DNA of 64,000 bases from Paractinoplanes abujensis (GTDB lineage Bacteria; Actinomycetota; Actinomycetes; Mycobacteriales; Micromonosporaceae): NCBI RefSeq assembly GCF_014204895.1, contig NZ_JACHMF010000001.1, positions 6,448,001 through 6,512,000 of the forward strand, written 5' to 3'. The notes under the pieces were generated by a model, which was not told the DNA's origin, searched no databases, and saw only the letters and a list, made by a program, of their open reading frames with translations. A program made the translations under genes and the position numbers. Below are positions 1-7,880 of the stretch, piece after piece; within the stretch, counting starts at the first letter, position 1; every line of letters starts with the position of its first letter.

Positions 1-207
1 CCCGACGACTCGATCGAGGTCACGGTGACGGCATCCGGCCAGATAACGGACATCCAGATTCATGGCGGGCTCCAGCATCGGCAGCCGGTCGAGTTCTCAC
101 GCGAGCTCCAGGCCACGGTGGCCAACGCCGCCGAGGCCGCCCGCTGGGCCCGCGCCAAGCTGCACGACGAGATCTTCGGCGAGCTGCGCCCGCTGGGCGA
201 GGCCTGA
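1..207 (+). CDS. YbaB/EbfC-family-like protein, C-terminal part (partial)
   Basis: The reading frame is open from the first base of the window, so the gene begins upstream. The visible 68 residues start PDDSIEVTVTASGQITDIQI, a beta-strand pattern typical of YbaB/EbfC nucleoid-associated proteins (an S-x-D/E-x-x-V-x-V-x-x-G-x-I-x-D-I core), followed by a helix rich in Ala/Glu. In actinomycetes YbaB-like proteins are often encoded beside ESX/WXG100 genes, and here two small ESX-like proteins follow at once (1 nt gap, then a 1-nt overlap), which suggests one operon. Function beyond the family link is not visible because the N-terminus is missing. Confidence 0.7.
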   Translation, partial: PDDSIEVTVTASGQITDIQIHGGLQHRQPVEFSRELQATVANAAEAARWARAKLHDEIFGELRPLGEA

Positions 208-208
208 G

Positions 209-595
209 ATGGACCGGCTGGCCGACAGTCTCGAGCGGGCCGCCGACGGGTTGACCGCGCTGGCCCGCGAGCTGCCCGCCCTCGAAGCGGCACCGAACGC
301 GTTCGCCGCGGCGCCGGCCGCCCTGGCCCACGCTCGCGGTCAAGTCACGAGCGCGGGTGGGCCGAGCTTGGTCGCCGGAGAGTCGGGTCGGGGTGTCGCC
401 GAGGGTTCGGGTCGGCCGGGCCGGCTGGGGCGCGCCCTGCACGAGCGCTGGGCCGCCGCGCTTGCAGCCCGGGCGCACGAGGCATCGTCCGCGGCCGCCC
501 GTCTGGTCGCGATGGCCGACTCGGTGCGGGACACACAGCGGAGTTACACCGAGACTGACGAGGCGGTCCAGCGCCGCTTCACCCGGGAGATGTGA
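209..595 (+). CDS. EspC-like small helical protein, ESX-associated
   Basis: A 128-residue, Ala-rich, almost entirely helical protein starting MDRLADSLERAADG. The open frame extends upstream, but the ATG at 209 sits 1 nt after the upstream stop, the natural operon start. Near the C-terminus is SYTETDEAVQRRF, which resembles the S-Y-x-x-T-D-x-A-V ending of EspC-type ESX-secreted proteins. There is no signal peptide or membrane segment. Its neighbours are the YbaB-like protein and a WXG-motif protein, so export by, or service to, a type VII secretion system is likely. That role is inference; the family assignment rests on the C-terminal motif and context. Confidence 0.65.
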   Translation: MDRLADSLERAADGLTALARELPALEAAPNAFAAAPAALAHARGQVTSAGGPSLVAGESGRGVAEGSGRPGRLGRALHERWAAALAARAHEASSAAARLVAMADSVRDTQRSYTETDEAVQRRFTREM

Positions 596-1203
596 TGGAC
601 CGGCTCGACCAGGTGCTCGATTCCGCCATACCACTGCTGCGCCGCGCCGAAGACGTCCTCGAGCTGGCCGGGGCACCACCCGGCCACCCCGTGTGGGGGC
701 ATCTTCGACGCGTGCGCCTGATGCCCGCCGACGCCGCTCGAGCGGTGGCTGAGTTGCGTCCGGCCGCGCTGGCCGAGGCCGAACCGGAGCTGCGGGCGGG
801 CGCCCGTGTCTGTGCCGGCGCGGCCGCGCTGCCCGCGCCCGACGAGTGGGAGGGCGAGGCCGCCGACGCGTACGACGATCAGCGCCGCCGCACCGCCGCG
901 CACCTCTCGGGCGGCCCCGACAGCCTGGAGGAACGCTTCGAGGCCACCGCCGACCTGGCCGCGGCCCTGCACGACTGGATGATCCGCGCCCGCGACAACC
1001 TGGCCTCCACGCTGGCCGACGCCCTGACCTCGGCCGAGGCGCTCACGCTGACCGGGCCCGTTAGTTTTCCGCCCACCTCCGCCGAGACGGTGGCCGCGGC
1101 CGATCTGTCGGCCCACGTGCTGCGCGTGATCGCCGACGACTACGCCGAGGCCGAAGACCTGCTCGAAGGATCGCGGCAGCTGGCCGATCCGATTCCGCTG
1201 TGA
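595..1203 (+). CDS. WXG-motif helical protein, probable ESX substrate
   Basis: A 202-residue protein whose ATG shares one base with the upstream TGA (TGATG), showing translational coupling. Around residues 80-120 it has EWEGEAADAYDDQ, a W-x-G turn between two predicted helices as in WXG100-family proteins, but it is about twice the usual 100 residues. It probably belongs with the larger ESX proteins that carry an extra N-terminal helical segment. It is the last gene of this cluster: a strong inverted repeat follows 19 nt after the stop. The secretion role is inferred from motif and neighbours. Confidence 0.65.
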   Translation: MDRLDQVLDSAIPLLRRAEDVLELAGAPPGHPVWGHLRRVRLMPADAARAVAELRPAALAEAEPELRAGARVCAGAAALPAPDEWEGEAADAYDDQRRRTAAHLSGGPDSLEERFEATADLAAALHDWMIRARDNLASTLADALTSAEALTLTGPVSFPPTSAETVAAADLSAHVLRVIADDYAEAEDLLEGSRQLADPIPL

Positions 1204-1221
1204 TCTTCCGCTTGCGCACAT

Positions 1222-1277
1222 GGACGCGGCGCCGCATTCGGATAACCGGAAAGAACTCCGAATGCGACGCCGCGTCC
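1222..1277 (+). terminator. Long GC-rich hairpin after the ESX-like gene cluster
   Basis: A 21-bp inverted repeat with a single mismatch: left arm 1222-1242 (begins GGACGCGGCG), right arm 1257-1277, loop of 14 nt. It lies 19 nt downstream of the stop at 1203. There is no U-run, as is common for actinobacterial terminators. The stem is unusually long for a terminator, so an mRNA-stabilising or protein-bound role is also possible. Confidence 0.65.
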
Positions 1278-1495
1278 TCCTGCACCCCCCGCAGGTATGG
1301 GAATACTCAACGCTACTTGTCGATGGATGTCTCGGGGCCGGGCGGGCTTCCGGCCGCTCGGCGGACCAGGAAGGGACAACCGTTCGGGTCCGACTCATCC
1401 ATCAGGAGATCGACATGCCTCCATCCGGCCGACCCGGTTCCGGTATCCGCCCTCGCCACTCCGCTTATCCGCCTGGCCAGTGCTGGGCCTCGGCG

Positions 1496-1655
1496 GGGGA
1501 AGCGGCCGCGTGAGGGGAAGCCGCCGCGTGAGGGGAAGCCGCCGCGTGAGGGGAAGCCGCCGCGTGAGGGGAAGCGGCCGGGTGAGGGAAGCGGGGCGGG
1601 TGAGGGAAGCGGGGCTGGTGAGAGGAATTGGGTGGGCGAGGAAGCGGCCGCGTGA
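1496..1655. repeat. 18-bp minisatellite, about nine imperfect units
   Basis: Successive 18-bp units of the form GGGGAAGCCGCCGCGTGA occur at 1496, 1514, 1532, 1550, 1568, 1586, 1604 and 1622, with a shortened unit at 1640. The central three are identical; the outer ones diverge progressively. The array lies between a terminator-like hairpin and the end of the convergent surface-protein gene. Open frames cross it because 18 is a multiple of three, but they have no RBS or plausible protein sequence, so I call it non-coding. Confidence 0.85.
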
Positions 1656-1712
1656 GGAAAACGGGTGGGTGCGGGCTGGCAGCCGAGCCAGCGGAAGGGG
1701 CCGGCAGTGAAA

Positions 1713-1751
1713 GCGGGCGGCCCCCAGGTTCGAGGCCGGGAGGCCGCCCGC
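1713..1751 (-). terminator. Terminator hairpin of the LPXTG surface-protein gene
   Basis: Arms GCGGGCGGCC (1713-1722) and GGCCGCCCGC (1742-1751) form a perfect 10-bp stem about 20 nt beyond the stop codon of the minus-strand gene. A GTGATCAC direct/palindromic repeat at 1754-1761 and 1768-1775 overlaps the gene's 3' end and may add structure. Confidence 0.65.
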
Positions 1752-1771
1752 GCGTGATCACACCCGAGTGA

Positions 1772-3562
1772 TCACGAGTGGGGGCGGCGCCGGCGTAGGC
1801 CGAACAGCACAACGCCGATTCCGGCCAGCAGGAGGCCGCCGCCGGTCATCGCGATCCGGTCGAGCCGGGGGCCGGTCACCGGGAGACCGCCGCCGCCACC
1901 GCCCGACGAGACCGCGGGGCCCTCGGGCGACACCGCGGCCGCCTCCAGCACGCCGAGCGACATGCTCAGCGCGACCTTGGGCCGCCCACCGTAACTGCCG
2001 TGGCCGCTGCCCTGGGGGTCGCCCGCCTGGGAGACCGAGACCTTGATCGCGGCGGCCCGGGCGGCGATCGCGTGGCCCTTGATCGCGTGCCGCACGTCGC
2101 CGAGCGAGACCCGCACCCGGATGCCCTTGGCGGGCAGGGGGGCCGACTCCGGCTCCGGGGTGGCCACCGGCGGCAGGCCCGGCACCCCGGGCACGGGCAG
2201 CGGCTTCGCCTGGCACAGCCGGCCGAGTTCGGTCACCGGGGCCGATTCCATCGCGCGCTGGTTGGGGGTCAGCGCGAACTCGACGTGGTCACCCGCGGCT
2301 TCCAGTCGTTTGGTGGGCAGGCCCTCGCCGGAGACCTCGACGACCGCGGGACGGTAGGCGACTTTGCCGCCGTCCGCGGCCGACATGGCGGCTTCGAGGG
2401 CAGGCGCCCGCAGCACCCGTACGGTGACTTTGCCGCCCGCCAGTTCGATGCGCCCCGCGGTGATGGTCGACCGGGCCACCGTACGGGCCTGGTCGTCATG
2501 GTTTTCGATCGCCGTGGTGCCGCGGCTCGTCATCGTGCCCAGCACCCGGACCAGCGCGCTGCGGCCGCGGCCGAGCACGCTGAGGCTCTGCAGGGAGGTG
2601 TCGGCGCGGCCCGTCTCGCCCGAGGCCCGGCCGCACGCCATGCCACTGTCCCACTGGGCGTGGGCGCCGAGCCGGCCGTCTCCGAGGCGGAACGGACCCG
2701 CCTTCGTGGCCGGGGTCGAGCGGGTGGCGCCCTTCGTGTGGGTCGGCGGCGCCTGCTGCAGCAACGGCTCAGCGAGGGCCGCGTCTTTCGACCCGCCGAG
2801 CATCCGGGCGTACGCGGCCGACGCGACCTTGGACCGCGCGATCATTGCCGTACGGGCTTCGCCCACCGTGGCCGCGGACAGCGTCGCGCGCGCTCGCTTG
2901 TCGGAGACCTGCTCGCCGTCGCTCTGGGAGTCGTCGGTGTCCACCGAGTCGTCGTCGGCCCCCGAGTCGTCGTCCGCCCGCGGTTTGTCGGCTCGTGAGC
3001 CATCTCCCCGTGAGCCGCCATCACCCGAGCCGTCCGTCCGCGAACCGCCCGATTTATCCGTACCGGAGCCGGAGTCGCCGTCGGAATCCGAGTCCGCCGG
3101 CTCCCCACCTCCCACACCTCCGGTCAGACCACCCACCACGGCCCCACCCCGCTCGGCCAGGTCACCCGCCAGCCCACTCCGGCCCGGCGGAACCGCACCG
3201 GCGCCCCCCGGCCCCGGCTTCGGCGTGATCCCGAGGTAGCCCAGCGCCCCGGTCGCGGTCAGGCCGATGCCCTCGCTCAGGGTGTCGCTGTCCGCGGGGT
3301 CCGGGATGACCGAGTCGTCGCCGCTCAATACCCGCGCGGCCGTGCTCTCGGCGCGTCCGCGTTCCGGTGCCTTCGGGCGCGGCCCGGCGGGTGCGTGCAC
3401 GTCGAGCTTGTCGATCCGCAGGATTTCGGCACCGGCCTGAGCCGCGAAGTTCTCGGCCTGCTCGCAGGACGTGGGCGCCGCGGCTGCGGGCTGCGGTGCG
3501 GTGAGGGCGCTCGCGAATCCGAGCGCGACGACACTGGCGGCCAGCGACCTGGCGGGCGTCAT
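1772..3562 (-). CDS. LPXTG-type cell-wall-anchored surface protein
   Basis: A 596-residue secreted protein. Residues 1-30 form a signal peptide (charged MTPARS start, hydrophobic core, A-rich cleavage region). Residues about 130-220 are a Ser/Asp/Gly-rich low-complexity stretch. The centre (about 290-550) contains beta-rich sequence with two Cys-containing segments. The C-terminus has LPVTG near residue 560, a hydrophobic segment (GGGLLLAGIGVVLFG) and a RRRR tail, the classic sortase sorting signal. The start is supported by a strong GAGGGAGGG ribosome site. No sortase gene is in the window. The ligand or role is unknown; the central region matches nothing I can name. Confidence 0.85.
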   Translation of the reverse strand: MTPARSLAASVVALGFASALTAPQPAAAAPTSCEQAENFAAQAGAEILRIDKLDVHAPAGPRPKAPERGRAESTAARVLSGDDSVIPDPADSDTLSEGIGLTATGALGYLGITPKPGPGGAGAVPPGRSGLAGDLAERGGAVVGGLTGGVGGGEPADSDSDGDSGSGTDKSGGSRTDGSGDGGSRGDGSRADKPRADDDSGADDDSVDTDDSQSDGEQVSDKRARATLSAATVGEARTAMIARSKVASAAYARMLGGSKDAALAEPLLQQAPPTHTKGATRSTPATKAGPFRLGDGRLGAHAQWDSGMACGRASGETGRADTSLQSLSVLGRGRSALVRVLGTMTSRGTTAIENHDDQARTVARSTITAGRIELAGGKVTVRVLRAPALEAAMSAADGGKVAYRPAVVEVSGEGLPTKRLEAAGDHVEFALTPNQRAMESAPVTELGRLCQAKPLPVPGVPGLPPVATPEPESAPLPAKGIRVRVSLGDVRHAIKGHAIAARAAAIKVSVSQAGDPQGSGHGSYGGRPKVALSMSLGVLEAAAVSPEGPAVSSGGGGGGLPVTGPRLDRIAMTGGGLLLAGIGVVLFGLRRRRPHS

Positions 3563-3688
3563 GTGGCAGTTCCCTCCCTCAGATGAGCCGCGGGTCAGCG
3601 GCGTCTACGGGTCTGCCCAACGAAGGTCGATTCGGACGGTTGCGATACATCTATGCGACAACCCCGACGGGTAGCCCAAAACCGACAT

Positions 3689-3717
3689 TTGTTACGGCGT
3701 TCTCGGCGTCGTAGGGT
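3689..3717 (+). promoter_or_regulatory. Promoter for the PSP1/RicT gene, likely leaderless
   Basis: TTGTTA (3689-3694) and TAGGGT (3712-3717) are separated by 17 nt, a good fit to the principal sigma-factor consensus. Transcription would start at about 3724-3725, where the ATG of the PSP1 gene lies, so the mRNA probably has no leader. Confidence 0.6.
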
Positions 3718-3724
3718 GGTGGCC

Positions 3725-4561
3725 ATGGGCATGCTGTGCGCGGTCAGCTTCAACCGGTACGGCCGCCTCTACTACCTCGACCCGGGCGAGTTCACGCCCC
3801 AGGTCGGCGACCGTGTGCTCGTGCCCACGGACGACGGCCCCGAGGTGGCGGAGTGCGTCTGGGCGGCGCAGTGGGTGAGCGAGGACACGTCGGGCTTCCC
3901 GAAGGTGGCCGGGCTCGCCGACGACAACGATCTGCGGCGCGACGAGCTGCTGCGCAAACGCAAGGCGGAGGCCAAGGTCGCCGCCAAAAAGCTGATCAAG
4001 GCGCATGAGCTGCCGATGAAAGTCGTCGCCGTCGATCACGTGCTCGACCCGACCGGCGCCGGCAGCGCCCGCACGACCATCTATTTCACCGCGCCGCACC
4101 GGGTCGATTTCCGTTCCCTCGTACGGGATCTGGGCGCCACTCTGCATTGCCGGGTGGAGCTCCGGCAGCTCTCGGCCCGCGACTCCGCCCGCGTGCAGGG
4201 CGGCATCGGTTCCTGCGGCCGCGATCTGTGCTGCGCGACGTTCCTGACCGACTTCGAGCCGGTCACCATCCGCATGGCCAAGGATCAGGACCTGCCGCTC
4301 AATCCCCTGCGCATCTCCGGCGCCTGCGGCCGACTGATGTGCTGCCTCAAATACGAGCACCCGCTGTATCAGAAGTTTCAGGCCTCGGCGCCCGCCATCG
4401 GCAGCCGGGTGACGACGCCCGAGGGTGACGGCCGGGTCGTGGCGCACAGCGTCCCCAAGGACGCCGTGGTGGTGCGGATGGACGCCGACGGCTCCCGCTG
4501 CTCGTGCAGCCGGGCCTCGGTCTGCGGGCCCCGCCAGGCCCACGAGGAGCACTACAACTAA
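3725..4561 (+). CDS. ricT: PSP1-domain protein, RicT (YaaT) homologue
   Basis: A 278-residue PSP1 family protein starting MGMLCAVSFNRYGRLYYLDP. The diagnostic C-terminal Cys motifs are present: CGRDLCC near residue 163 and CGRLMCC near residue 200, followed by CSCSRASVCG at the end. In Bacillus, RicT with RicA and RicF forms an Fe-S-bearing complex that assists RNase Y-dependent mRNA processing; in actinomycetes the role is unproven. The open frame extends upstream, but ATG 3725 fits the promoter position (leaderless), with GTG 3719 as an alternative. It ends in a 4-nt tail-to-tail overlap with the metallophosphoesterase gene. Confidence 0.85.
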   Translation: MGMLCAVSFNRYGRLYYLDPGEFTPQVGDRVLVPTDDGPEVAECVWAAQWVSEDTSGFPKVAGLADDNDLRRDELLRKRKAEAKVAAKKLIKAHELPMKVVAVDHVLDPTGAGSARTTIYFTAPHRVDFRSLVRDLGATLHCRVELRQLSARDSARVQGGIGSCGRDLCCATFLTDFEPVTIRMAKDQDLPLNPLRISGACGRLMCCLKYEHPLYQKFQASAPAIGSRVTTPEGDGRVVAHSVPKDAVVVRMDADGSRCSCSRASVCGPRQAHEEHYN

Positions 4562-6282
4562 CGGATCTTGATCGGCTCCTCGATGCGCCGGGGGGTCAGG
4601 GGTTCACCGGGGTGCAGCCACGAGGTGTCGGCGGCGCCGCCGGGGTCAGGGGTCCACTTGCGACAGATCTGGTCGACGGCGACGGGGTGGATCGTCAGGC
4701 TGCCGTCGCGGGCGATGTGCAGGCGCAGGAAGCTCTTGTGGTCCTCGATGCCCTGGCCGGCGAAGAGCTCGTTGACGTTGACGCCGGCGAACGAGGCGAT
4801 CAGCAGGTAGAGCGCGGTCAGCTGGGTGGCCAGGAACCCGATGACCGGGCCGTAGACGACCGCGGCCACCACGAGCGGGCCGGGCCACGTCCAGTCGTGG
4901 AACGGGAGGTTCAGCCAGAGCCAGGTGCCGCCCGCGGCCAGTCCGATGTGGGCGAACCCGTGCAGCAGGCCGGCGATCCAATGTCGAGCGTGCCCGGGCT
5001 TGTCGGCCTTGGGAGGTTGGGCGAACGCCACCGACCCCGCGATGATCAGCACCAGCATGACCGTCAACGGGATGCTGAACAGCCGGGCCACAATGCCCGC
5101 GTTGCCGGCCGCCGCGCCCGCCATGGCCAGCATGGTGAGCACGTGGATGATGCCGAGCATCGTGACGAAGCCCGGATTGCGCGTCGGAACCCGCCGGAAC
5201 ACGCCCCAGCCGAGACTCCGCGAGGTCTTGGCGTCCGGATAGGACTTGCGGAACGCGTACGGGCGGCTGACGCTGCGGTTGCGGGTCAGCGTGTCAGGTT
5301 GCGGCACGATCAGCTCGTCCGGAAGGTTCTGCGTGCCGACCAGATAGGCGCCGCCACCGCCGCACGTGATCAGCTCGCGCTCGGGGTCGCTGTAACGCGC
5401 GTAGTGGTGCAGGTCGCCCGAGACGAGCACCCGCGTGGTGGCGCCCCGGGGGTCGAGGATCTTGCGGATGAAGTAGTCGATCGCGTCGTACTCCTCGGGG
5501 TTGCCGACCGACTTGACCCACTTCGGCGACGGAGTCATGAGGATGACGCGATCCTGCGGGCCGACATGCCGGGCGGCCTGCTCGAAATACTGCAGCTGGG
5601 GATCGTCGATGTAGGCCCCGAACTGCTCGTCGATCGCGAACAGCCACCAGTTGGCCGGCAGCTTGACTGCGAAGTAGGAGCGGCGCTGCTCGGTGCGCCA
5701 GCCGCCGATGTGGCCGTCCTTGCGGCGGGCGAAGAGCCGGATGAAAGCGGTGAGCCCGTCGTACCAGTCGTGATTGCCCGGAAGCGCGAACAGGGTGGGC
5801 TGCGCCGACCCGGCCGGCGGCTCGGGCAGCGCGGCGCGGTAGGGGCCCTTCATCCGGCTCTCGTAACCGTCGCCGCTGGCCAGCGGGTAGACCTGATCGC
5901 CACCCATGAGCAGCAGCCGCCCCCGGGGCAAGGTGGCCCCGCCGACCTCGAGGCTCGGCTGGGCCAGCAGGTAGGCCACCGAATACGTCGCGTCGAAGCC
6001 GTCGCCCAGGTCGGCCACGTAATCGAGCCAGAGCTCGCCGTCCTCGGTCTGCGAATGGTCGAACCAGCCGCCGTCGAGCGCGTTCTGCAGCTCGCGCTTG
6101 TCCAGATAGGCGCCGAAGAGGGTGGCCAGCAGGGCCCGAAGACCCGTGCTGAGCAGCAACAACGGGGCCAGCCAGCCGACCGGCCGCTGCGGCGTGAACC
6201 CGAGCTCGCGCGGTTGCATGCTGCCGGGCCGGCGCGGCACGACCTGACCCGTGGGGGGAAGCTTGGGGTGATCGTCGGTCAC
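4558..6282 (-). CDS. Membrane-associated metallophosphoesterase (calcineurin-like)
   Basis: About 574 residues. The catalytic half has the calcineurin-like metal motifs in order: GGDQVYP (about 127), GNHDWYDG (about 172) and SGDLHHYARY (about 290). A short hydrophobic stretch near residues 35-55 and several membrane segments between about 395 and 520 place it in the membrane. The substrate cannot be told from sequence; the family includes phosphodiesterases and phosphatases acting on nucleotides, lipids or proteins. The frame is open to 6351, but that would run into the promoter and leader of tRNA-Thr on the other strand. I therefore prefer the GTG at 6282; neither start has a clear ribosome site. 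Confidence 0.75.
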   Translation of the reverse strand: MTDDHPKLPPTGQVVPRRPGSMQPRELGFTPQRPVGWLAPLLLLSTGLRALLATLFGAYLDKRELQNALDGGWFDHSQTEDGELWLDYVADLGDGFDATYSVAYLLAQPSLEVGGATLPRGRLLLMGGDQVYPLASGDGYESRMKGPYRAALPEPPAGSAQPTLFALPGNHDWYDGLTAFIRLFARRKDGHIGGWRTEQRRSYFAVKLPANWWLFAIDEQFGAYIDDPQLQYFEQAARHVGPQDRVILMTPSPKWVKSVGNPEEYDAIDYFIRKILDPRGATTRVLVSGDLHHYARYSDPERELITCGGGGAYLVGTQNLPDELIVPQPDTLTRNRSVSRPYAFRKSYPDAKTSRSLGWGVFRRVPTRNPGFVTMLGIIHVLTMLAMAGAAAGNAGIVARLFSIPLTVMLVLIIAGSVAFAQPPKADKPGHARHWIAGLLHGFAHIGLAAGGTWLWLNLPFHDWTWPGPLVVAAVVYGPVIGFLATQLTALYLLIASFAGVNVNELFAGQGIEDHKSFLRLHIARDGSLTIHPVAVDQICRKWTPDPGGAADTSWLHPGEPLTPRRIEEPIKIR

Positions 6283-6346
6283 GCGGGGAACATTAGTCCC
6301 GCCCACCGATATGTGGCCCCCGGCGTGGCGCCCGGGACGGATACCG

Positions 6347-6352
6347 TACACT
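6347..6352 (+). promoter_or_regulatory. Candidate -10 box of tRNA-Thr
   Basis: TACACT lies 12 nt before the tRNA 5' end, the right place for a -10 element. No convincing -35 is visible 17 nt upstream. Confidence 0.4.
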
Positions 6353-6363
6353 TATTTCTCGTT

Positions 6364-6440
6364 GCCGCCTTAGCTCAGTCGGCTAGAGCGACGCACTCGT
6401 AATGCGTAGGTCGACGGTTCGATTCCGTCAGGCGGCTCCA
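6364..6440 (+). tRNA. tRNA-Thr (anticodon CGT)
   Basis: A full cloverleaf: acceptor stem GCCGCCT/AGGCGGC (6364-6370 with 6430-6436), D arm GCTC/GAGC, anticodon stem ACGCA/TGCGT with loop CTCGTAA (anticodon CGT at 6398-6400), T arm GACGG-TTCGATT-CCGTC. Discriminator U and an encoded CCA follow (6437-6440). It decodes ACG. A Rho-independent terminator follows. The 3' end of this tRNA borders the accessory region carrying the CHAT operon, and tRNA 3' ends are common integration targets. Confidence 0.97.
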
Positions 6441-6445
6441 CGAGA

Positions 6446-6478
6446 AACCCCAGGTCATCGGCCTGGGGTTCTTCTTTT
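6446..6478 (+). terminator. Rho-independent terminator of tRNA-Thr
   Basis: Perfect 9-bp stem AACCCCAGG (6446-6454) / CCTGGGGTT (6462-6470), 7-nt loop, then the T-rich tail CTTCTTTT. Confidence 0.9.
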
Positions 6479-6699
6479 GAACAGGTCGGGCGACGGTGTC
6501 CGGAGCCGTGTGGTCCGCACCCGGCCGAGCGGCCGGTCGAGCCGGTCTGCCCTCGACCCGGCAAACCTCAGCCACATCACCGGCTCGCCGAGCCGGCACA
6601 GGACCGCAACCCACCCCCGGCTGCTCTTCCTCCATCCGGCGGTTAGCGTCGGCCAATGACACAGCGAAGACGATCGGCTCTCGTCACGCCACCTTCACG

Positions 6700-7364
6700 T
6701 CAGTCTCCGCTTTTCGCATAAGTGGTGACATCGGAAGCGATTGCTTCATTACTGACCGACTTGATGTGAAGTACGGAGTATCTGCCCGTACTGGTGATAA
6801 CACACAGAGTCTTCGCTCGTTTTACCTTGGCGACGGTGTACGTCTCCCGTTCGGATCAATCAGCATCGCACTGGCGCGAACAGTGTCGGTACGAAGTTCG
6901 TCGCCGTCGAAAATTACGTCGAAGTCGTCCCGACCGATGTCCGCCACCCGCCATTGAGGATCCTCCGGCGTGGCGTCCAAGTCGGCGTACACCGCAGGCT
7001 TGAGTGTCAACGGACCCTTATGGAAAACGGCTGGCGGCTCAGGGTCAGCGGAGGTGCTCTCGTCAGCAGAGGTCTCGCTCGATGCTGCGGCGAGATCAGC
7101 TTCGAGCTTCGTGATCTTCGCATCCTTGCGAGCGCTGTCAGCCTCCAGATCCGCGTTTTTGCTGGCCAGAACCTTGACCTGCGCCTGCGTGGTGTCGACC
7201 TTGCTGGTGGCGGTGTCGTTCTTCTTGACGAACACCCCGGCGAGCAGCGCGAACAACGCCGTCAAGCAGCCGAGAACTGCCGTCCACATCTTCAAGCGAG
7301 CATCTACCCGCTCAGCCCTTTCCTTCGCAGTTGACATGCTCTGCGGTTCGGTTTGGTAGACCAT
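6700..7364 (-). pseudogene. Frameshifted membrane/coiled-coil protein gene
   Basis: The uninterrupted frame (7364-6822) gives 180 residues: a short cytoplasmic N-terminus, one membrane helix (about 27-46), a coiled coil (about 55-90), an acidic S/T/E linker and the start of a beta-rich domain (GPLTLKPAVYADLD). It then runs into PNGRRTPSPR and stops. Reading one frame over from the same point gives ETYTVAKVKRAKTLCVITST, continuing GRYSVLHI, to a stop at 6700. This is a natural continuation of the beta domain. Adding one G to the GGG run at 6846-6848 restores a single frame of about 221 residues. It is either a recent one-base deletion or a sequencing error. Its role is unknown. The start is 7364 or the internal ATG at 7337. 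The 3' part (about 6655-6830) is noticeably AT-richer than its surroundings. Confidence 0.7.
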
Positions 7365-7880
7365 CTCGCCTGGGTCCTCGTCCTTGATTTAGGGCAGTCC
7401 GCTGTTCAGTAGACGTCACCGAGTCGAGTTCTGTCCATTTCCAGAGAGAATGGCGTGTTGAGAAAATTGCTCGCGTCCGCCGTCTCATTGGCCGAGCACC
7501 CAATCACTTTCGGCACCGGCGAGGCATCGAAAGAGGATCGACAATTTCGCGGCGTCCCGGCTCGACGCGTACGCGCCCACTCCCGGACCGTGGAGCGATT
7601 TACTTCTCGGCGGCGAACTCTGACAATCCGAGCTGAAGCAGGAGGCGTGGGGCCGCAAGAAAGACCATTCATCCCACGCCGGAAGGGGTGGACGCCGTGC
7701 TGGTCGAGCAGGCCCGCACTGCGCGTCTGCAACTGACCATGCGAGCGGCAGGGTTTTGCCTGTTCTACATCTTCCACCGCCGAGGGGCCGCGGGCCGGCG
7801 GGTTTCCCGTCCGTCAGACAAGGGTGCGGCGGCTGATCGGGTGCCGCTTGGGCTCGCTGACGCGATCGTTGGAGGCTGAC
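7365..7880. other. Intergenic stretch before the CHAT operon, no confident gene
   Basis: About 515 bases between the frameshifted gene and the four-gene operon. The open frames on both strands have unlikely, Cys/Arg-rich compositions. One short plus-strand frame (GTG 7688 or 7697 to 7879) ends 1 nt before the operon start and could be a leader peptide, but nothing else supports it. The operon promoter must lie here; I see no clear -35/-10 pair. GGAGG at 7871-7875 is the ribosome site of the next gene. Confidence 0.5.

Noticed and set aside
1200..1655. Plus-strand frame with EGKPPR repeats across the minisatellite
   Set aside because: The frame stays open only because the repeat period is a multiple of three. 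It begins at the end of the preceding gene, crosses a strong hairpin and has no ribosome site.
7406..7777. Minus-strand 123-residue frame upstream of the CHAT operon
   Set aside because: Composition is Arg/Ser/Cys-rich without any domain-like pattern, no ribosome site and no GC3 bias.
7688..7879. Short plus-strand frame ending 1 nt before protein A
   Set aside because: Position suggests a leader peptide, but codon bias is weak and the ribosome site is misplaced; left as unproven.
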